Shown piece by piece: positions 1 to 8,978 of a DNA stretch of 38,253 nucleotides (position 1 is the stretch's first letter; every line of letters starts with the position of its first letter). The translations under genes were made by a program, and so were the position numbers. Origin of the DNA: Triparma columacea (lineage: Eukaryota; Sar; Bolidophyceae; Parmales; Triparmaceae); the NCBI GenBank assembly GCA_030267965.1, contig BRYA01000340.1, positions 62,517-100,769 on the forward strand. The letters are read 5' to 3'. Below the pieces are notes generated by a model, which was given only the letters and a program-made list of their open reading frames with translations, was not told where the DNA came from and did no database searches.

Positions 1-1
1 A

Positions 2-1161
2 GACAAGAGCCCGACTAGGGGATTCCACTTGACACCGGTTAACTGCTGTGTGAAACCGTGGATCATGGGACAACCGGTGGAGAATTTAGGGGGGAGAGTC
101 AAGTGGAAGAGCCCGTTCTTTATCAAGTGCAAGGTGAGGAGCATAAGGAGGGGTACAACCTTCCCTACCAGCAACTGCCTGAACCCTCTCCCTTAACTCT
201 AACCCTTTCTGTCCCCCCTCGCCCCCCCCCCTCCCATCCTCCTCCTTCCGTTCAGCTGGGAGTATTCCAGTACGTCCTAATAAAGCTCCTAACCGCCGTA
301 ACCTCCCTAATCCTCGAGCTCCTAGGCCTCTACCACGAGGGAAACTTCTCCCCCACAGACGCCTACCCCTACATAACCTTCATTGCCAACTTGAGCCAAT
401 GCTGGGCGCTGTACTGCCTGGCGTTCTTTTATTTTGCAACGAAGAACGAACTTAGCCACATAAGACCGGTGGGGAAATTCATGTGTGTGAAAGCACTTAT
501 TTTCTTCACGTGGTGGCAGTCCGTAGGTGTATCTGTATTATTCTCCATGGGTTTAATCCCCGACGCAGGCACGCAATGGACGAAGGAAGATGTTGCGAAG
601 GGTATACAGGATTACTTGATTTGTGTGGAAATGTTTGTGGGGGCGATTGCACATCAGTATGTCTTTCATCATTCTGATTATATGAGGAATAGGAATAAGG
701 GGTACTCTAAAGTCGGGGGAGGGAGGGTTAGGAGGGTGGGGAGGAATAGGAGGAATAGGAGAGGAGGTGGGGGGGGAGGGGGAGGGGGGAAAGGGAAGTT
801 TAATGGGAGCGATGGGAGCTTAAGTAGCATGGGGGAAGACAACAGCGACGATGAGCTCCTAGGTGGATTGGGCCTGGACGGGGTCGACGAGGAAACAGGT
901 TACGAGATGAGCTCCGTCATTGAAGTTGACGGTACCGTGAAGGGAGGGGAGGGAGGTGAAGGGATACATAAAACCGTAATGCAGGCACTGTACGAGAGCA
1001 GCGTGCCGACGGACGTTATTGGAGATACGAGGAAAATGATGGGGGGGGGATTCAAAACTAGCAAGAGCACGCTGTTACATCATGCTGCTACTACGGATAG
1101 TAATATGCTGTTTGGGGGAGGGAGGAGAAGGAAAGGGAACGGGGGGGGGGGGGAGAGGTAA
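2..1161 (+). CDS. TMEM184: TMEM184 / organic solute transporter subunit alpha family membrane protein (5' partial)
   Basis: Exons 2-133 and 256-1161; the intron 134-255 has an AAG|GTGAGG donor, a TCTAAC branch point and a TTCAG acceptor. The spliced reading gives 345 residues, with the start outside the window. Residues 13-30 contain the family's NCC...KPW.MG segment, and the splice joins ...FFIKCK to LGVFQYVL, exactly as in TMEM184/OST-alpha (Solute_trans_a) proteins; reading straight through the intron loses this match. At least four hydrophobic segments follow up to genomic ~690. The remaining ~155 residues are a cytosolic-looking tail rich in Gly, Arg and acidic residues, with long G runs (765-790, 1140-1153). 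Family members are multi-pass proteins linked to solute transport or vesicle trafficking; the substrate cannot be told here. It is convergent with the TrhO-like gene, 97 bp between stops. Family identity is firm; cellular role is inferred. Confidence 0.88.
134..255 (+). other. intron of the TMEM184-like gene
   Basis: 122 nt, not divisible by 3, so retention would shift the frame. GTGAGG donor, TCTAAC about 55 nt before the AG, then a C-rich tract. This arrangement recurs in most introns of the window. Confidence 0.85.
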
Positions 1162-1258
1162 AAGAATGAGGAAGAGGAGAGAGAGGGAGGCTGGCTCTGA
1201 AATAAGCAAACGCATTGTTTTTCTCTTTCTATTCAGGTCATAATAAAACGTCCTCAAT

Positions 1259-2360
1259 TCACGAGTTCCGTTTCCTCTTCCTCCCCTCCACATTAAGCAT
1301 GTCCTCCTCCCCGCATTTTCCGCACTTAATCCTTCCCTCTGCCCCCCCCATCAACTCCACCTCCTCCCTCTCTAGAGGCCACCTGCACCTGAAGCACACC
1401 CTGACACCTTCGACAGCCTTACCCTCAACGTCCACGACAACCCTGTCGTCAAAGACAAAGCAGCCACCCCCGTACGTAACCGCAGCCTCCCCAGGAGGTA
1501 CCTCAGCGAAGTAATTCAAAATCCCGCCGTCGAGCTGGTAGAGGGAACCCCTAGGGTACCCTGCTGCCTCCATGGCGAACGCTGCCTTCTCGCACCTTAT
1601 CCCCCCCGTGCAGAACATCACTATCTTCTTGGCCTTCGGGAGAGGGTTGGAAAGAGCGGCTGAGGGGAAATCACGGAAGGTTGAGATGGGGAAGTTGTGG
1701 GAACCCTTGAAGGTACCCATCTTTAGCTCGTAGTCGTTCCTTGTGTCTAGGAGGATTACATCACCTTCATCAACAGAGGAGGAGGAGGAGGAGGAGGAGG
1801 TTAATATGGAATGGAGGTCAGAGGGGGATATGTGCTGGGCGGGGGAGGGGGTTAGGGAGGGATCTGCGGACGGCATGCCCATGCCGATTAGCTCCTTCTT
1901 TATCTTAACGAGAAATCGGGGAAGGGAGGGACCAGTAGAGGTAGAGTCCTGAAGATGGGTGGGGGAGGAATATGGGAATTGGGTGTGGGGGGTGGGTTAG
2001 TTTTTGTCGGCCGGCGACCTACGGGTAACATTAGCTCATTCCAGCTTTTTCACATGAAGCTCTCACCTTGTAGTGCACGAGGGAGGGGGGGAGAGATAGG
2101 GTGGACTCAATTATCGCTTTGAAGTCCTCGACCACATCGGCGGGCCCGGAGAGCCGGATGTTGACCCCCTCGCCGGCAAGGAGGATGGTGCCTTGAAGAG
2201 TAGCGGCGTACTTATTCTTGTGGGCCTGGAGCAGATTATCACGAAGAGATGGGAGGGAAGTGAGGGGGTGAAACGCGTAACCAGACGTATTTGTGGTTGC
2301 TGGTAGGGAGGTGGGTGTGGTGGTTGGTGGTGTGGTGGTTGGTGATTGGGGGGTGGACAT
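1259..2360 (-). CDS. trhO: tRNA uridine(34) hydroxylase, TrhO/YceA family (rhodanese domain)
   Basis: Two exons on the minus strand, 2360-2067 and 1948-1259, 327 aa. Intron 1949-2066 (AAG|GTGAGA donor, ACTAAC branch point, TTCAG acceptor) joins ...LVHYK to DSTST in phase 0. The N-terminal domain has AGEGVNIRLSG; the rhodanese domain has DTRNDYE and the active-site loop CTGGIRCEKA, with the predicted catalytic Cys near residue 211, followed by LDGGILNYF and CFVFDDRV. All are TrhO hallmarks. The C-terminus has a C-x2-C...C-x2-C pattern that may bind zinc. E. coli TrhO makes 5-hydroxyuridine at tRNA position 34, so the same role is expected. The Thr/Pro-rich first ~30 residues could be a targeting extension. 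The start is the first in-frame ATG. Length fits the family (about 320-350). Confidence 0.92.
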
Positions 2361-2987
2361 AGGAGGCAACTTTGACGATGGTTGATCGACGAGACAGATG
2401 TTAGAACTTATGGGACGTGTGTTTTAACAGAAATTGGTGGTTGAAAAGATTGCTTATGATAATATATGATCCCACAGTTGGTTACGTGACGCGTCTCGCT
2501 CTCTTAAAAATTAAAAAAAATTAGAGGTTCATCAATGTCATCTAAATTCTTTACTATCAACTCAATATTTTTATTTGTGTATCAATAGTTTTTCAATCAA
2601 AAATCACATTACAAAGAGCTATATGAGAAAATATTTTCACACCTGAGAATTTCAAATATCTTTTCAGTTCATATAAACATACAGAAAATATAGTATAATA
2701 ATGAAATTGCGTATATGATGTGCATTTGAGACATCTCTAATAATATTCTTGAGATGTTAAAACAGTTTAATATAACTAAAAGATGTAAATTAGTTTATAA
2801 AACTGATTGTTTATAATAATGTATATTTTGTAGGTTTAAAATAGACAATTCAATTTTGCCGATATTCGATTGACACATTTTATCCATTTTTTTCCTCTTC
2901 ACCTTTCGGTTTCAACCAAGTTCCTGGCTGGGTGTCCTAAAATTCAAATAATAATGCTTGCATTTGCCTTATACATACTTTCACATC
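2361..2987. other. AT-rich intergenic region
   Basis: 627 bp between the TrhO-like start and the stop of the next minus-strand gene. From about 2400 to 2950 it is clearly AT-rich, with many short A/T runs, unlike the GC-rich surroundings. It must hold the TrhO promoter and the hydroxylase 3' UTR. I see no ORF, tRNA or clear repeat. Confidence 0.7.
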
Positions 2988-4628
2988 TCACTCCCCCTTA
3001 GCACCTGTCGTCATTGTTACTCTGACTCTCCTGTCCTTTCCTTGGACTAGTTGGTAAAGTACCTTATCCACCATGCTGCACTTCTTCGCCTCCGTTCCGA
3101 AATAAAAGTCAAGGAGAGGGAAGTTAGCTGATCCGAAGTTCGACGAGTGCTGAGTGTGATGGTCGGCGTGAAAATTATCTTCGTCATAATCAAAAAAGTG
3201 CCGCCCTTCCTCCGACGACCTTGTGTGTCCTCCCTTGTTCGTCCATGACATGTACAAGGTCTCAAAGTTAAGGAAGTAGGGAAACAATGTCTCTGTGATT
3301 GAGCGAAAGGTTTGAGAATCAGGTGTGAAAAGTACCGAGCATTCACTTTGCTCCCCCCAGTTCCCCCTCCCTCCCTCACCTGGCCGTGACAGCAGACAGG
3401 GGATGATCTCTGCCAAGAGCCAAAAGAATTCTTCGTTCATTCCCGACCCGTAGATGTGTGCGTCGAAGGGGGTGGTGTCATGGAGATAGTGGTGCTGCTT
3501 GTGCGCGTGGTTGTAAACGCCAGGGCAGTGTCCAAGACGGTGTTCACAGTAGAAGAGAATGGGGAACGCGGGGAGCCCAAGGGCACGGAGGCAGCGGGCT
3601 CTGCCTCCAGACTTGGCGAACCACACGTTCAAACCTCCCGTAATGACGAGCGTCGCAACATCCACCTTGAGACCGGATAATGCTGCAAATACGACAAGAA
3701 AGTAAGTCTGCGATGAGCGAAACAACGTGTTGTTAGATCATGGCTGGGATCAGCGGGACGGCCGATAATCTCACCTTGGTATTTAAGGTCCCGTATACAA
3801 CGTGTTTGAAGAATCTCTTTACTTCGAAGGCGTCAGATGAGGTTACATAAACGATGCAGTTGAGGAAGAAGTCGGCGGTAAGGAAAATGACAGCAAAGTT
3901 TAGGTCCATGGTGAGTGTCAGGGTAGGCACTTCAAAGGGCACCAGGGGGAGGGCGGCGGAAACCATCCCGTTGATAATGTAGTGGAAGACGCAGTCGAGG
4001 CCGTTGGTACAGAACCGCAGGACGCAGACAATGAAGGAAAGGGGGGCCACCACAAACTGCAAGAGTCCTGCCTGGACGCAATCGAAGAAGCCGTACTTGA
4101 GGGTCACAAAAAACCAGAGGAACCTAACTATAAAGGAAGCGACGAGGGTAACTTGAAAGGACCAGTTCAGCTTCCCCTTGAGGTCTTGCCTTAGAGTTGG
4201 CACCAGCTGCGAGTGAAAGTGGGTCAGAGTTATTTTGTTGTTGTTGTTGTTGTTGTTGTTGCCTATTCCCTCACCTCCTTGTAGGCTTTATTGAATTCCT
4301 CACCAAACTGTGCATTGAGGGTTACAGTTGCTTTTCCTTTGTTTGTGAGGCTGAGTAAGGTTGGGAGGGGTGGGCGAAGGGGGTAAGAGCTCGCGAATGG
4401 GAGCGCCCTAACATAAGAAAAAATCCGCACCCTCCCCCCCCCTCCCCCCTCCCTCCCTCCCTCCCTCCCTCCCTCCCTCCCTCCCTCCCCACCTCACCTT
4501 GTCCAGAGGTCCGCTTGAAGAACCCCACTTGGCAAGTCAGGGTGTATCTCGTCGAACCTCATGACTTGGCTCGCATAAAAATTCAATATACGGGAGGATG
4601 CAACAAAATATGCCTTGAAGTAGTCCAT
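2988..4628 (-). CDS. membrane-bound di-iron fatty acid hydroxylase / sterol desaturase superfamily protein
   Basis: Five minus-strand exons: 4628-4498, 4350-4275, 4206-3775, 3707-3380 and 3292-2988. They keep one frame and give 423 aa from the ATG at 4628. Splices join LWT|S, YKE|LVP, NTK|TYF and RP|ETLF. Multiple hydrophobic segments fill residues ~70-260. The three histidine clusters of the FA_hydroxylase fold are present: HRLGH (269-273), HAHKQHH (280-286) and HADHHTQH (364-371). These ligate the two irons used for O2-dependent hydroxylation or desaturation of lipids or sterols in the ER. The substrate cannot be assigned: spacing differs from classical C5-desaturases and from the second family member at 6237-7383. 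Intron 1 carries a CCCT microsatellite and intron 2 a TTG microsatellite. It is divergent from the glycosylase gene. Confidence 0.85.
4236..4261. repeat. (TTG)n microsatellite in intron 2 of the hydroxylase gene
   Basis: About eight perfect TTG units on the plus strand, inside the 68-nt intron 4207-4274. They make up over a third of that intron. Confidence 0.95.
4447..4489. repeat. (CCCT)n microsatellite in intron 1 of the hydroxylase gene
   Basis: About ten CCCT units (GGGA on the sense strand) in intron 4351-4497, immediately downstream of the GTGAGG donor. The sense-strand G-runs could act as intronic splicing enhancers or fold into quadruplexes. Confidence 0.95.
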
Positions 4629-4972
4629 GATTTTGGGGTGCAGTTGGTCGCAGGGGCTTGTTCAGTTTCAGATAAAGTCAATAATTGGGCTTGACAACCT
4701 CACGGGGGTTTGAATGGAGTCAAAATTCGTTGGAGCCGTAAGAGTCGCGATCACTTATTCCAGAACCAGAATATGTCCAATCCAAATCCAAGCAAAGAAA
4801 AAAGTAAAATTTTAATTCGGATTTCAACGATCTCAAGACGGCTCGCTTACGCCTCCTTCTTCCGCTCATCATACTATTGATTCTGCTATCTTGCCCGCCT
4901 TCAAGTCTATCATTCCCTCTGTTTGCCTCCCCCTTCCCGCCCTCCTCAGTATCTTTACTCAGCAAGCTTCAA
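4629..4972. promoter_or_regulatory. divergent promoter region, hydroxylase (-) and DNA glycosylase (+)
   Basis: 344 bp between the two ATG codons. The half next to the glycosylase gene (4860-4960) is pyrimidine-rich; the middle (4720-4820) is more AT-rich. I cannot point to a specific TATA or Inr element. Confidence 0.5.
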
Positions 4973-5077
4973 ATGGTGAAGCAGGAGGAAGACGACTTCG
5001 CCGACTTCCCTCCTAAGAAGCTTCAAATCGTGAAGCAGGAGGAAGACGACTTCGCCGCTGACGTCCCTCCTAAGAAG
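4967..5077 (+). repeat. in-frame tandem duplication (54/57 bp) encoding two acidic-basic modules
   Basis: Unit 1 is 4967-5020 and unit 2 is 5021-5077. They are nearly identical apart from a 3-bp insertion (GCT) and a few substitutions. Both begin CTTCAAAT and end CCTCCTAAGAAG. The array covers the N-terminus of the glycosylase. Confidence 0.9.
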
Positions 5078-6205
5078 AAATCAAAGAGGGGGGGCTCGAC
5101 GGTTTTTCAGATGTCCTTTGATGCAATTGTTGACCCCTTAAGTCAGACACAGCACACTCTAATCCTTGGCACATTCCCATCCGAAAAGTCTCAGAACTGG
5201 GGCGAGAAGCTCGTGTCCGACAAGACGAACCAGCTGCTCAAGAAGGCCAAGGCGAAGTCACTGTCCTTCCTCCCTAAAGCCAAGCAGGATGAGATCTCTG
5301 AGAGCGCCAATCTCTATGCGGAGGCGGAGATCTTCAAGAGGGGTGGCGAGGGGCAGATGAACTACGGTAACTTCAAAAACCCTTTTTGGAACATTGCTGG
5401 GATCGCCTTGGGTTTTAAGCGTGAGTTAATAACTTACGAGGAGAAGAAAGCCGCTCTCACAACCAATGGCTACTGTTTGTGGGACGTTTGTAAGTCGGTG
5501 ACCAAGAAGAAGGGGAGTTCCCTCGACAACGACATCAATCATAGGTGCGTTCTTGGCTTCTGGGTTCCATTTACACGCCATTCCTTCCATTCTATTCCAT
5601 TGACCCCTCTCTCCCTCCCCCCCTCCTCCCCCCATTCAAGTGAACCCAACGATATCTTCGGCCTCCTCGCCGCCTTCCCCACAATCAAGCGAATCGTCTT
5701 CCCTCAAACTTCAGCCAACTACTTCATCAAGCACTTCAAGCATCTTCTCGAGACAGATCCTTCTACCCCCCATCCCCCGCCGGAAGAGAACTTCACCTTT
5801 TACATCTCCGACGATCCCGCCGGGGCTGAGGCTCGCAAGTTATTCATAAAAGAGGCCCACAAGAACGTCCTCACTGGAACCAGTAGTTCTCCCCGTCGGG
5901 TCATTGAGTTGGTCCTCGTCCCCTCAACCTCGCCAGCCAACTGCAGGAATGGATCAACGCCCCCTTTCAAGGAGAAGAAGTGGCTTGTTGGCTGCTATGG
6001 TTGGTCTGCCCTCAAGCCTGAGTCTGACTACAAGTGTGCGTGCTGCGGAGAGGTCGGGCTGCACTACACCGTCGACTGTACTATTTACAAGGATCCCGAC
6101 ACTAAGAAGGCTTGGACGGATAACCGAAAGAAGTTGAATAAGGACCAAGGGAAATATCCAGCAAGAATCAAGGAATTGTGGGACTGCGACAATTGGTATG
6201 TTTAG
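4973..6205 (+). CDS. uracil-DNA glycosylase superfamily protein, family 6-like (hypoxanthine-DNA glycosylase type), with C-terminal zinc knuckle
   Basis: Exons 4973-5544 and 5641-6205, 378 aa. The ATG at 4973 is the first in this open frame (the upstream extension begins only with TTG). Intron 5545-5640 joins DINH to SEPNDIF; without it the family segment is interrupted. UDG-fold motifs: LILGTFPSE (64-72, motif 1), NPFWNIAG (~137), LWDVCKSV, SLDNDI, EPNDI and VPSTSPAN (~283, motif 2). This set matches the bacterial/archaeal deoxyinosine glycosylase group that starts base excision repair. N-terminus: a 54-bp tandem duplication gives two VKQEEDDFA...PPKK copies, ending in PPKKKSKR, a likely nuclear signal. 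C-terminus: residues ~321-336 form a C-x2-C-x5-H-x4-C knuckle not present in the simple bacterial enzymes. Substrate choice (hypoxanthine or uracil) is inferred. Confidence 0.8.
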   Translation: MVKQEEDDFADFPPKKLQIVKQEEDDFAADVPPKKKSKRGGSTVFQMSFDAIVDPLSQTQHTLILGTFPSEKSQNWGEKLVSDKTNQLLKKAKAKSLSFLPKAKQDEISESANLYAEAEIFKRGGEGQMNYGNFKNPFWNIAGIALGFKRELITYEEKKAALTTNGYCLWDVCKSVTKKKGSSLDNDINHRCVLGFWVPFTRHSFHSIPLTPLSLPPSSPHSSEPNDIFGLLAAFPTIKRIVFPQTSANYFIKHFKHLLETDPSTPHPPPEENFTFYISDDPAGAEARKLFIKEAHKNVLTGTSSSPRRVIELVLVPSTSPANCRNGSTPPFKEKKWLVGCYGWSALKPESDYKCACCGEVGLHYTVDCTIYKDPDTKKAWTDNRKKLNKDQGKYPARIKELWDCDNWYV

Positions 6206-6236
6206 ACTAATGTAATTTCAAGTTGCAAAATCAATC

Positions 6237-7383
6237 TCAAGCTTCCTTAGCCTTTTTAATATGCCGGGTAACATTAAAGTATGCTGGGTCAGACGCCTTC
6301 TTCTCCAAGAAGTTGTTGTAGCGTCCGTCCGTGCCGCACGCCCAGTCCCAGAAAATGAAGAAGCCCCCGAAGTTCCCCGTGTTGTGCGAGTGGTGGAAGT
6401 CATGAGCGGGAGCGCAGTCGCAAACGTCCAGGAGAGAGAAGATGCTGATCGGGAAGGGGGGGTTGTAGCCACTGTGTGCCTCTATGCTCTGGGCGAGCTT
6501 CATGCACGTGTAATACCAGAAGACCACGGAGTGGCTCCTGAGAAGGAGCGGTCCCATGACAGTGCTAAGCGTATTCGAGATGAAGTCTTCTATTGGGTGC
6601 GCATACTCTGTAGCGATGCTTATTGGTTTCTGGGGGGGGAGGGAAGGATAGTGGTTGTGATGGTGGTTTGTTAACGGAAACGCTATGACGAGCAGTACTC
6701 CCCCCTCCCCCCCGGGATAGTGGTGGTGATGGTGGTATGTTAACGGAAATGCAATGACGAGCAGTACTCCCCCCTCCCCCCTTCACCCCCCCTCTTACCT
6801 TGAACAAGTGATGCTTCTTGTGGATATATTTATATATCGAAGGATGGTGAAGCCCTCGGTGGCTCCAGTAAAAGATCGTGTCATCGACGCAAAGGCAGAA
6901 GAACACCTGGGCAAGGAACGTGGGCAGTGAGGGGAGTGCCTCCCCGGACATCCAACCGTCGCTCTGGAAGAGGGGGAAGGCGAGGTAAAGGAGAGGAGGC
7001 CTGACGAAGAAGTGGCCAATGACAGCATCTAGAAATGCCTCAAAGATCATCTCCTCGCTAGGCAGACCGTCATGAACAGCATATGCCCTAAAAAGGTCGT
7101 ACTTGTACATTACGAAGAGAACCCCATTCCAACTCCAAAATGTCATTTCGAGGGAGATGACAGAAACCACAGCGAAGGCGAGCCTCTCAGCTTCCACATA
7201 CCCTTGAACCAAATCCGGAAGACGTTCTATGAGACTCTTACACAATAGGACCAAGAAAACCATGGCGTCATTGTACTTTGTGACGAGAAAAGGGCTCTGA
7301 TTGGGGAAATGGAAGATGGCTGTGGACACAACCAAGGCAAAAATCCAGAAGTATTTACATCCGTAGATGCTCTTCCCAATCAT
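6237..7383 (-). CDS. C-4 methylsterol monooxygenase-like membrane di-iron oxygenase (ERG25/SMO family)
   Basis: Exons 7383-6799 and 6629-6237 on the minus strand, 325 aa, from the first in-frame ATG. Intron 6630-6798 joins HHLFK to KPISIATEYAHP in phase 0. Histidine boxes are HRGLHH (175-180), HKKHH (188-192) and HDFHH (271-275), plus the sterol-oxidase signatures EYAHP (203-207), H-SGYN-P and GN(F/Y)GGF-WD-x-GTD near the end. The spacing fits C-4 methylsterol oxidases, ER enzymes that oxidise the 4-methyl groups of sterol precursors; a related alkane or fatty-acid hydroxylase remains possible. Several hydrophobic helices precede box 1. It is convergent with the glycosylase gene with only 31 bp between stops, so the 3' UTRs must overlap. 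Confidence 0.85.
6646..6783. repeat. 69-bp tandem duplication inside the sterol oxidase intron
   Basis: Units start at 6646 and 6715 and are nearly identical. On the sense (minus) strand each holds a pyrimidine tract and CCGTTAACA, a good branch point. The duplication therefore created two possible branch points in one 169-nt intron. Confidence 0.9.
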
Positions 7384-7730
7384 GTCGGAGGAAGATAAGG
7401 AGGGGGTCGGGTCGGGGGACAAATTTAGTCCAACAGCTTAGCTTTCAATCCTGATAATATAACTGTAACAAATTTCCGACTCAATTCCCTAGATCTTTTC
7501 TTTCTCATCAAATCCAGTTAATTAATTAAAAAACAACCCTGATCCGGACCGTAATCGCAACTTCAAGTACCTAAAGCCCTATTTTATTTGTTCTCAACAC
7601 CACATTGAGAAGATTTTTGAACTACCCTCCGAAACTCCTTGCTTTTCAAATAAAATTAAGCGCCAAAACGTTAGATCTCGCGGCTAAATTCAGTACTTTC
7701 CCCAGTAAAACCCCGAAACAACTCCTCAAA
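7384..7730. promoter_or_regulatory. divergent promoter region, sterol oxidase (-) and polyQ protein (+)
   Basis: 347 bp between ATG codons, AT-rich in the centre (TTAATTAATTAAAAAAC near 7520-7535). There is no ATG between 7605 and 7731 in the plus reading frame, supporting 7731 as the start. No specific motif is assigned. Confidence 0.5.
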
Positions 7731-8978
7731 ATGCAACAAAATAGTGGACTAAGCAGGGAAGAGCAGATCAGAAGACTTCAAGACCGCCAGTCAGGACCGA
7801 CTGACCAGTGGGGTCGCCCAACTCATGACGATGGGAGCGCCCCTGCGACTTACCAGAGGCCCGGCGCGAAGCCCATCAAGAAAGACGATTACTATTCCGC
7901 TGCACCCACTGGAAGTACGGCAAATTACTTTGAACAGAGGGCCCAAGAGGGGACTGCAAATACCCATGCTGCCAAGTTGCAGAAGATGAGGGAGGACCGT
8001 TGGCAAAGGGAGCACGGCGGGGGGGGGGCAGCAAAGACTGACAGCCAGGTTGCTGAGATGAGGCAGCAGAACGTCGACGACAAGATGAGGCGCAATGAGG
8101 AGAACTTCCGTAAATTCAACCAAGTCACCGAATCCCGTGAGGAGCAGATTAGGAAGCTGCAGGACAACATGATTGACCCAAACAACACATCCTATCATTA
8201 CCAGGCAGTGAACCAGACCTACCAAGGCGGGGGGGGCAACCAGCCTGGTGCCGGCCCAGGAGAGCGCAGAGGGCAGCCCACGGCTGCGACCTCCGTGACG
8301 GGAGGGCGCGGGAGGCTGGGAGCGGGAGGGTCAGGGGGCGACCCCCCCGATCGCGAGGCGATGAACAGGCAGATTGCGGAGCGCGACGCCCGCAACCTCG
8401 CGGCGTACCAGGCAAGACAGGGAGAAGAACCAAGTAGGGAGGAGAAAATCAGGAGACTTCAGGAGCACGCACATGGCGGGGGAGGGGCAAGGCGGCAGCA
8501 GCAGCAGCAGCAACAACAGCAGCACGAGCAGCAGCAGCAGTATGAGCAGCAGCAGCAGTACGAGCAGCAGCAGCAGTACGAGCAGCAGCAGCAGCTGCAA
8601 TACCAGCAGCAACAGCAATACCAGCAAAATCAGGAACACAAGCTCTCCCCCGCCCCCCGCGCCCAGCCCCGCGCTGCATACGCCCCCTCTCAGCGCAGCC
8701 CCCAGCCCGTGGATCGCTCCGAGGCCATCCGTCGTCTCCAGGACGCCCAGTCCGGGCAGGGCTCGGCGTACCCGTCGGCGGCCCCCTCGCCCTCCTCTCA
8801 GGGTAGACCCAAGTTCTCGGGCCACGGGGGGGACGCGCCGGACAGGGAGGATATGGAGAGGAGGATCAGGGAGAGGGACGCTAGGAACTTGGCAGCTTAC
8901 GAAGCGAGGCAGAATGCACCGGAAATTAGCAGGGCAGAGAGACTTAGGAGGCTGAAGGCTCATGGGAGGAAGGGATAA
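7731..8978 (+). CDS. polyglutamine protein with repeated RxEx-IRRLQ motifs, function unknown
   Basis: 415 aa, single exon. The start is the first ATG; an upstream in-frame extension begins only with TTG. Five copies of a basic amphipathic motif occur: SREEQIRRLQ (8-17), SREEQIRKLQ (~133), SREEKIRRLQ (~234), RSEAIRRLQ (~327) and SRAERLRRL (~399). Copies 3 and 5 are each preceded by a related ~29-residue block (PDRE-M--I-ERDARNLAAY-ARQ), so a ~45-residue module is duplicated about 490 bp apart. Between them residues ~255-300 are Q-rich (Q runs broken by H, Y and E), coded by CAG repeats at 8493-8630. There are no hydrophobic segments. Predicted to be largely disordered with short helices, perhaps a scaffold or RNA-granule protein; that role is speculation. 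I recognise no domain. Confidence 0.75.
   Translation: MQQNSGLSREEQIRRLQDRQSGPTDQWGRPTHDDGSAPATYQRPGAKPIKKDDYYSAAPTGSTANYFEQRAQEGTANTHAAKLQKMREDRWQREHGGGGAAKTDSQVAEMRQQNVDDKMRRNEENFRKFNQVTESREEQIRKLQDNMIDPNNTSYHYQAVNQTYQGGGGNQPGAGPGERRGQPTAATSVTGGRGRLGAGGSGGDPPDREAMNRQIAERDARNLAAYQARQGEEPSREEKIRRLQEHAHGGGGARRQQQQQQQQQHEQQQQYEQQQQYEQQQQYEQQQQLQYQQQQQYQQNQEHKLSPAPRAQPRAAYAPSQRSPQPVDRSEAIRRLQDAQSGQGSAYPSAAPSPSSQGRPKFSGHGGDAPDREDMERRIRERDARNLAAYEARQNAPEISRAERLRRLKAHGRKG
8493..8635 (+). repeat. CAG/CAA trinucleotide repeat coding for a Q-rich tract
   Basis: Nearly continuous CAG with CAA, GAG, TAT/TAC and CAC interruptions. The pattern YEQQQQ recurs, with a 15-18 bp higher-order unit between 8526 and 8600. 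Confidence 0.95.

Noticed and set aside
58..255. Reading the TMEM184-like ORF from 58 as one continuous exon
   Set aside because: It begins with GTG, the 58-255 peptide has no family match, and the alternative frame spliced at 133/256 restores the conserved NCC...MG...KCKLGVFQYV segment.
4877..4972. N-terminal extension of the glycosylase resembling a hydrophobic leader
   Set aside because: The extended frame begins with TTG, not ATG, and is pyrimidine-rich like a 5' UTR; the first ATG is 4973.
8331..8963. Minus-strand ORF with poly-Leu that could pass for a membrane protein
   Set aside because: The Leu run is the reverse complement of the CAG repeat.
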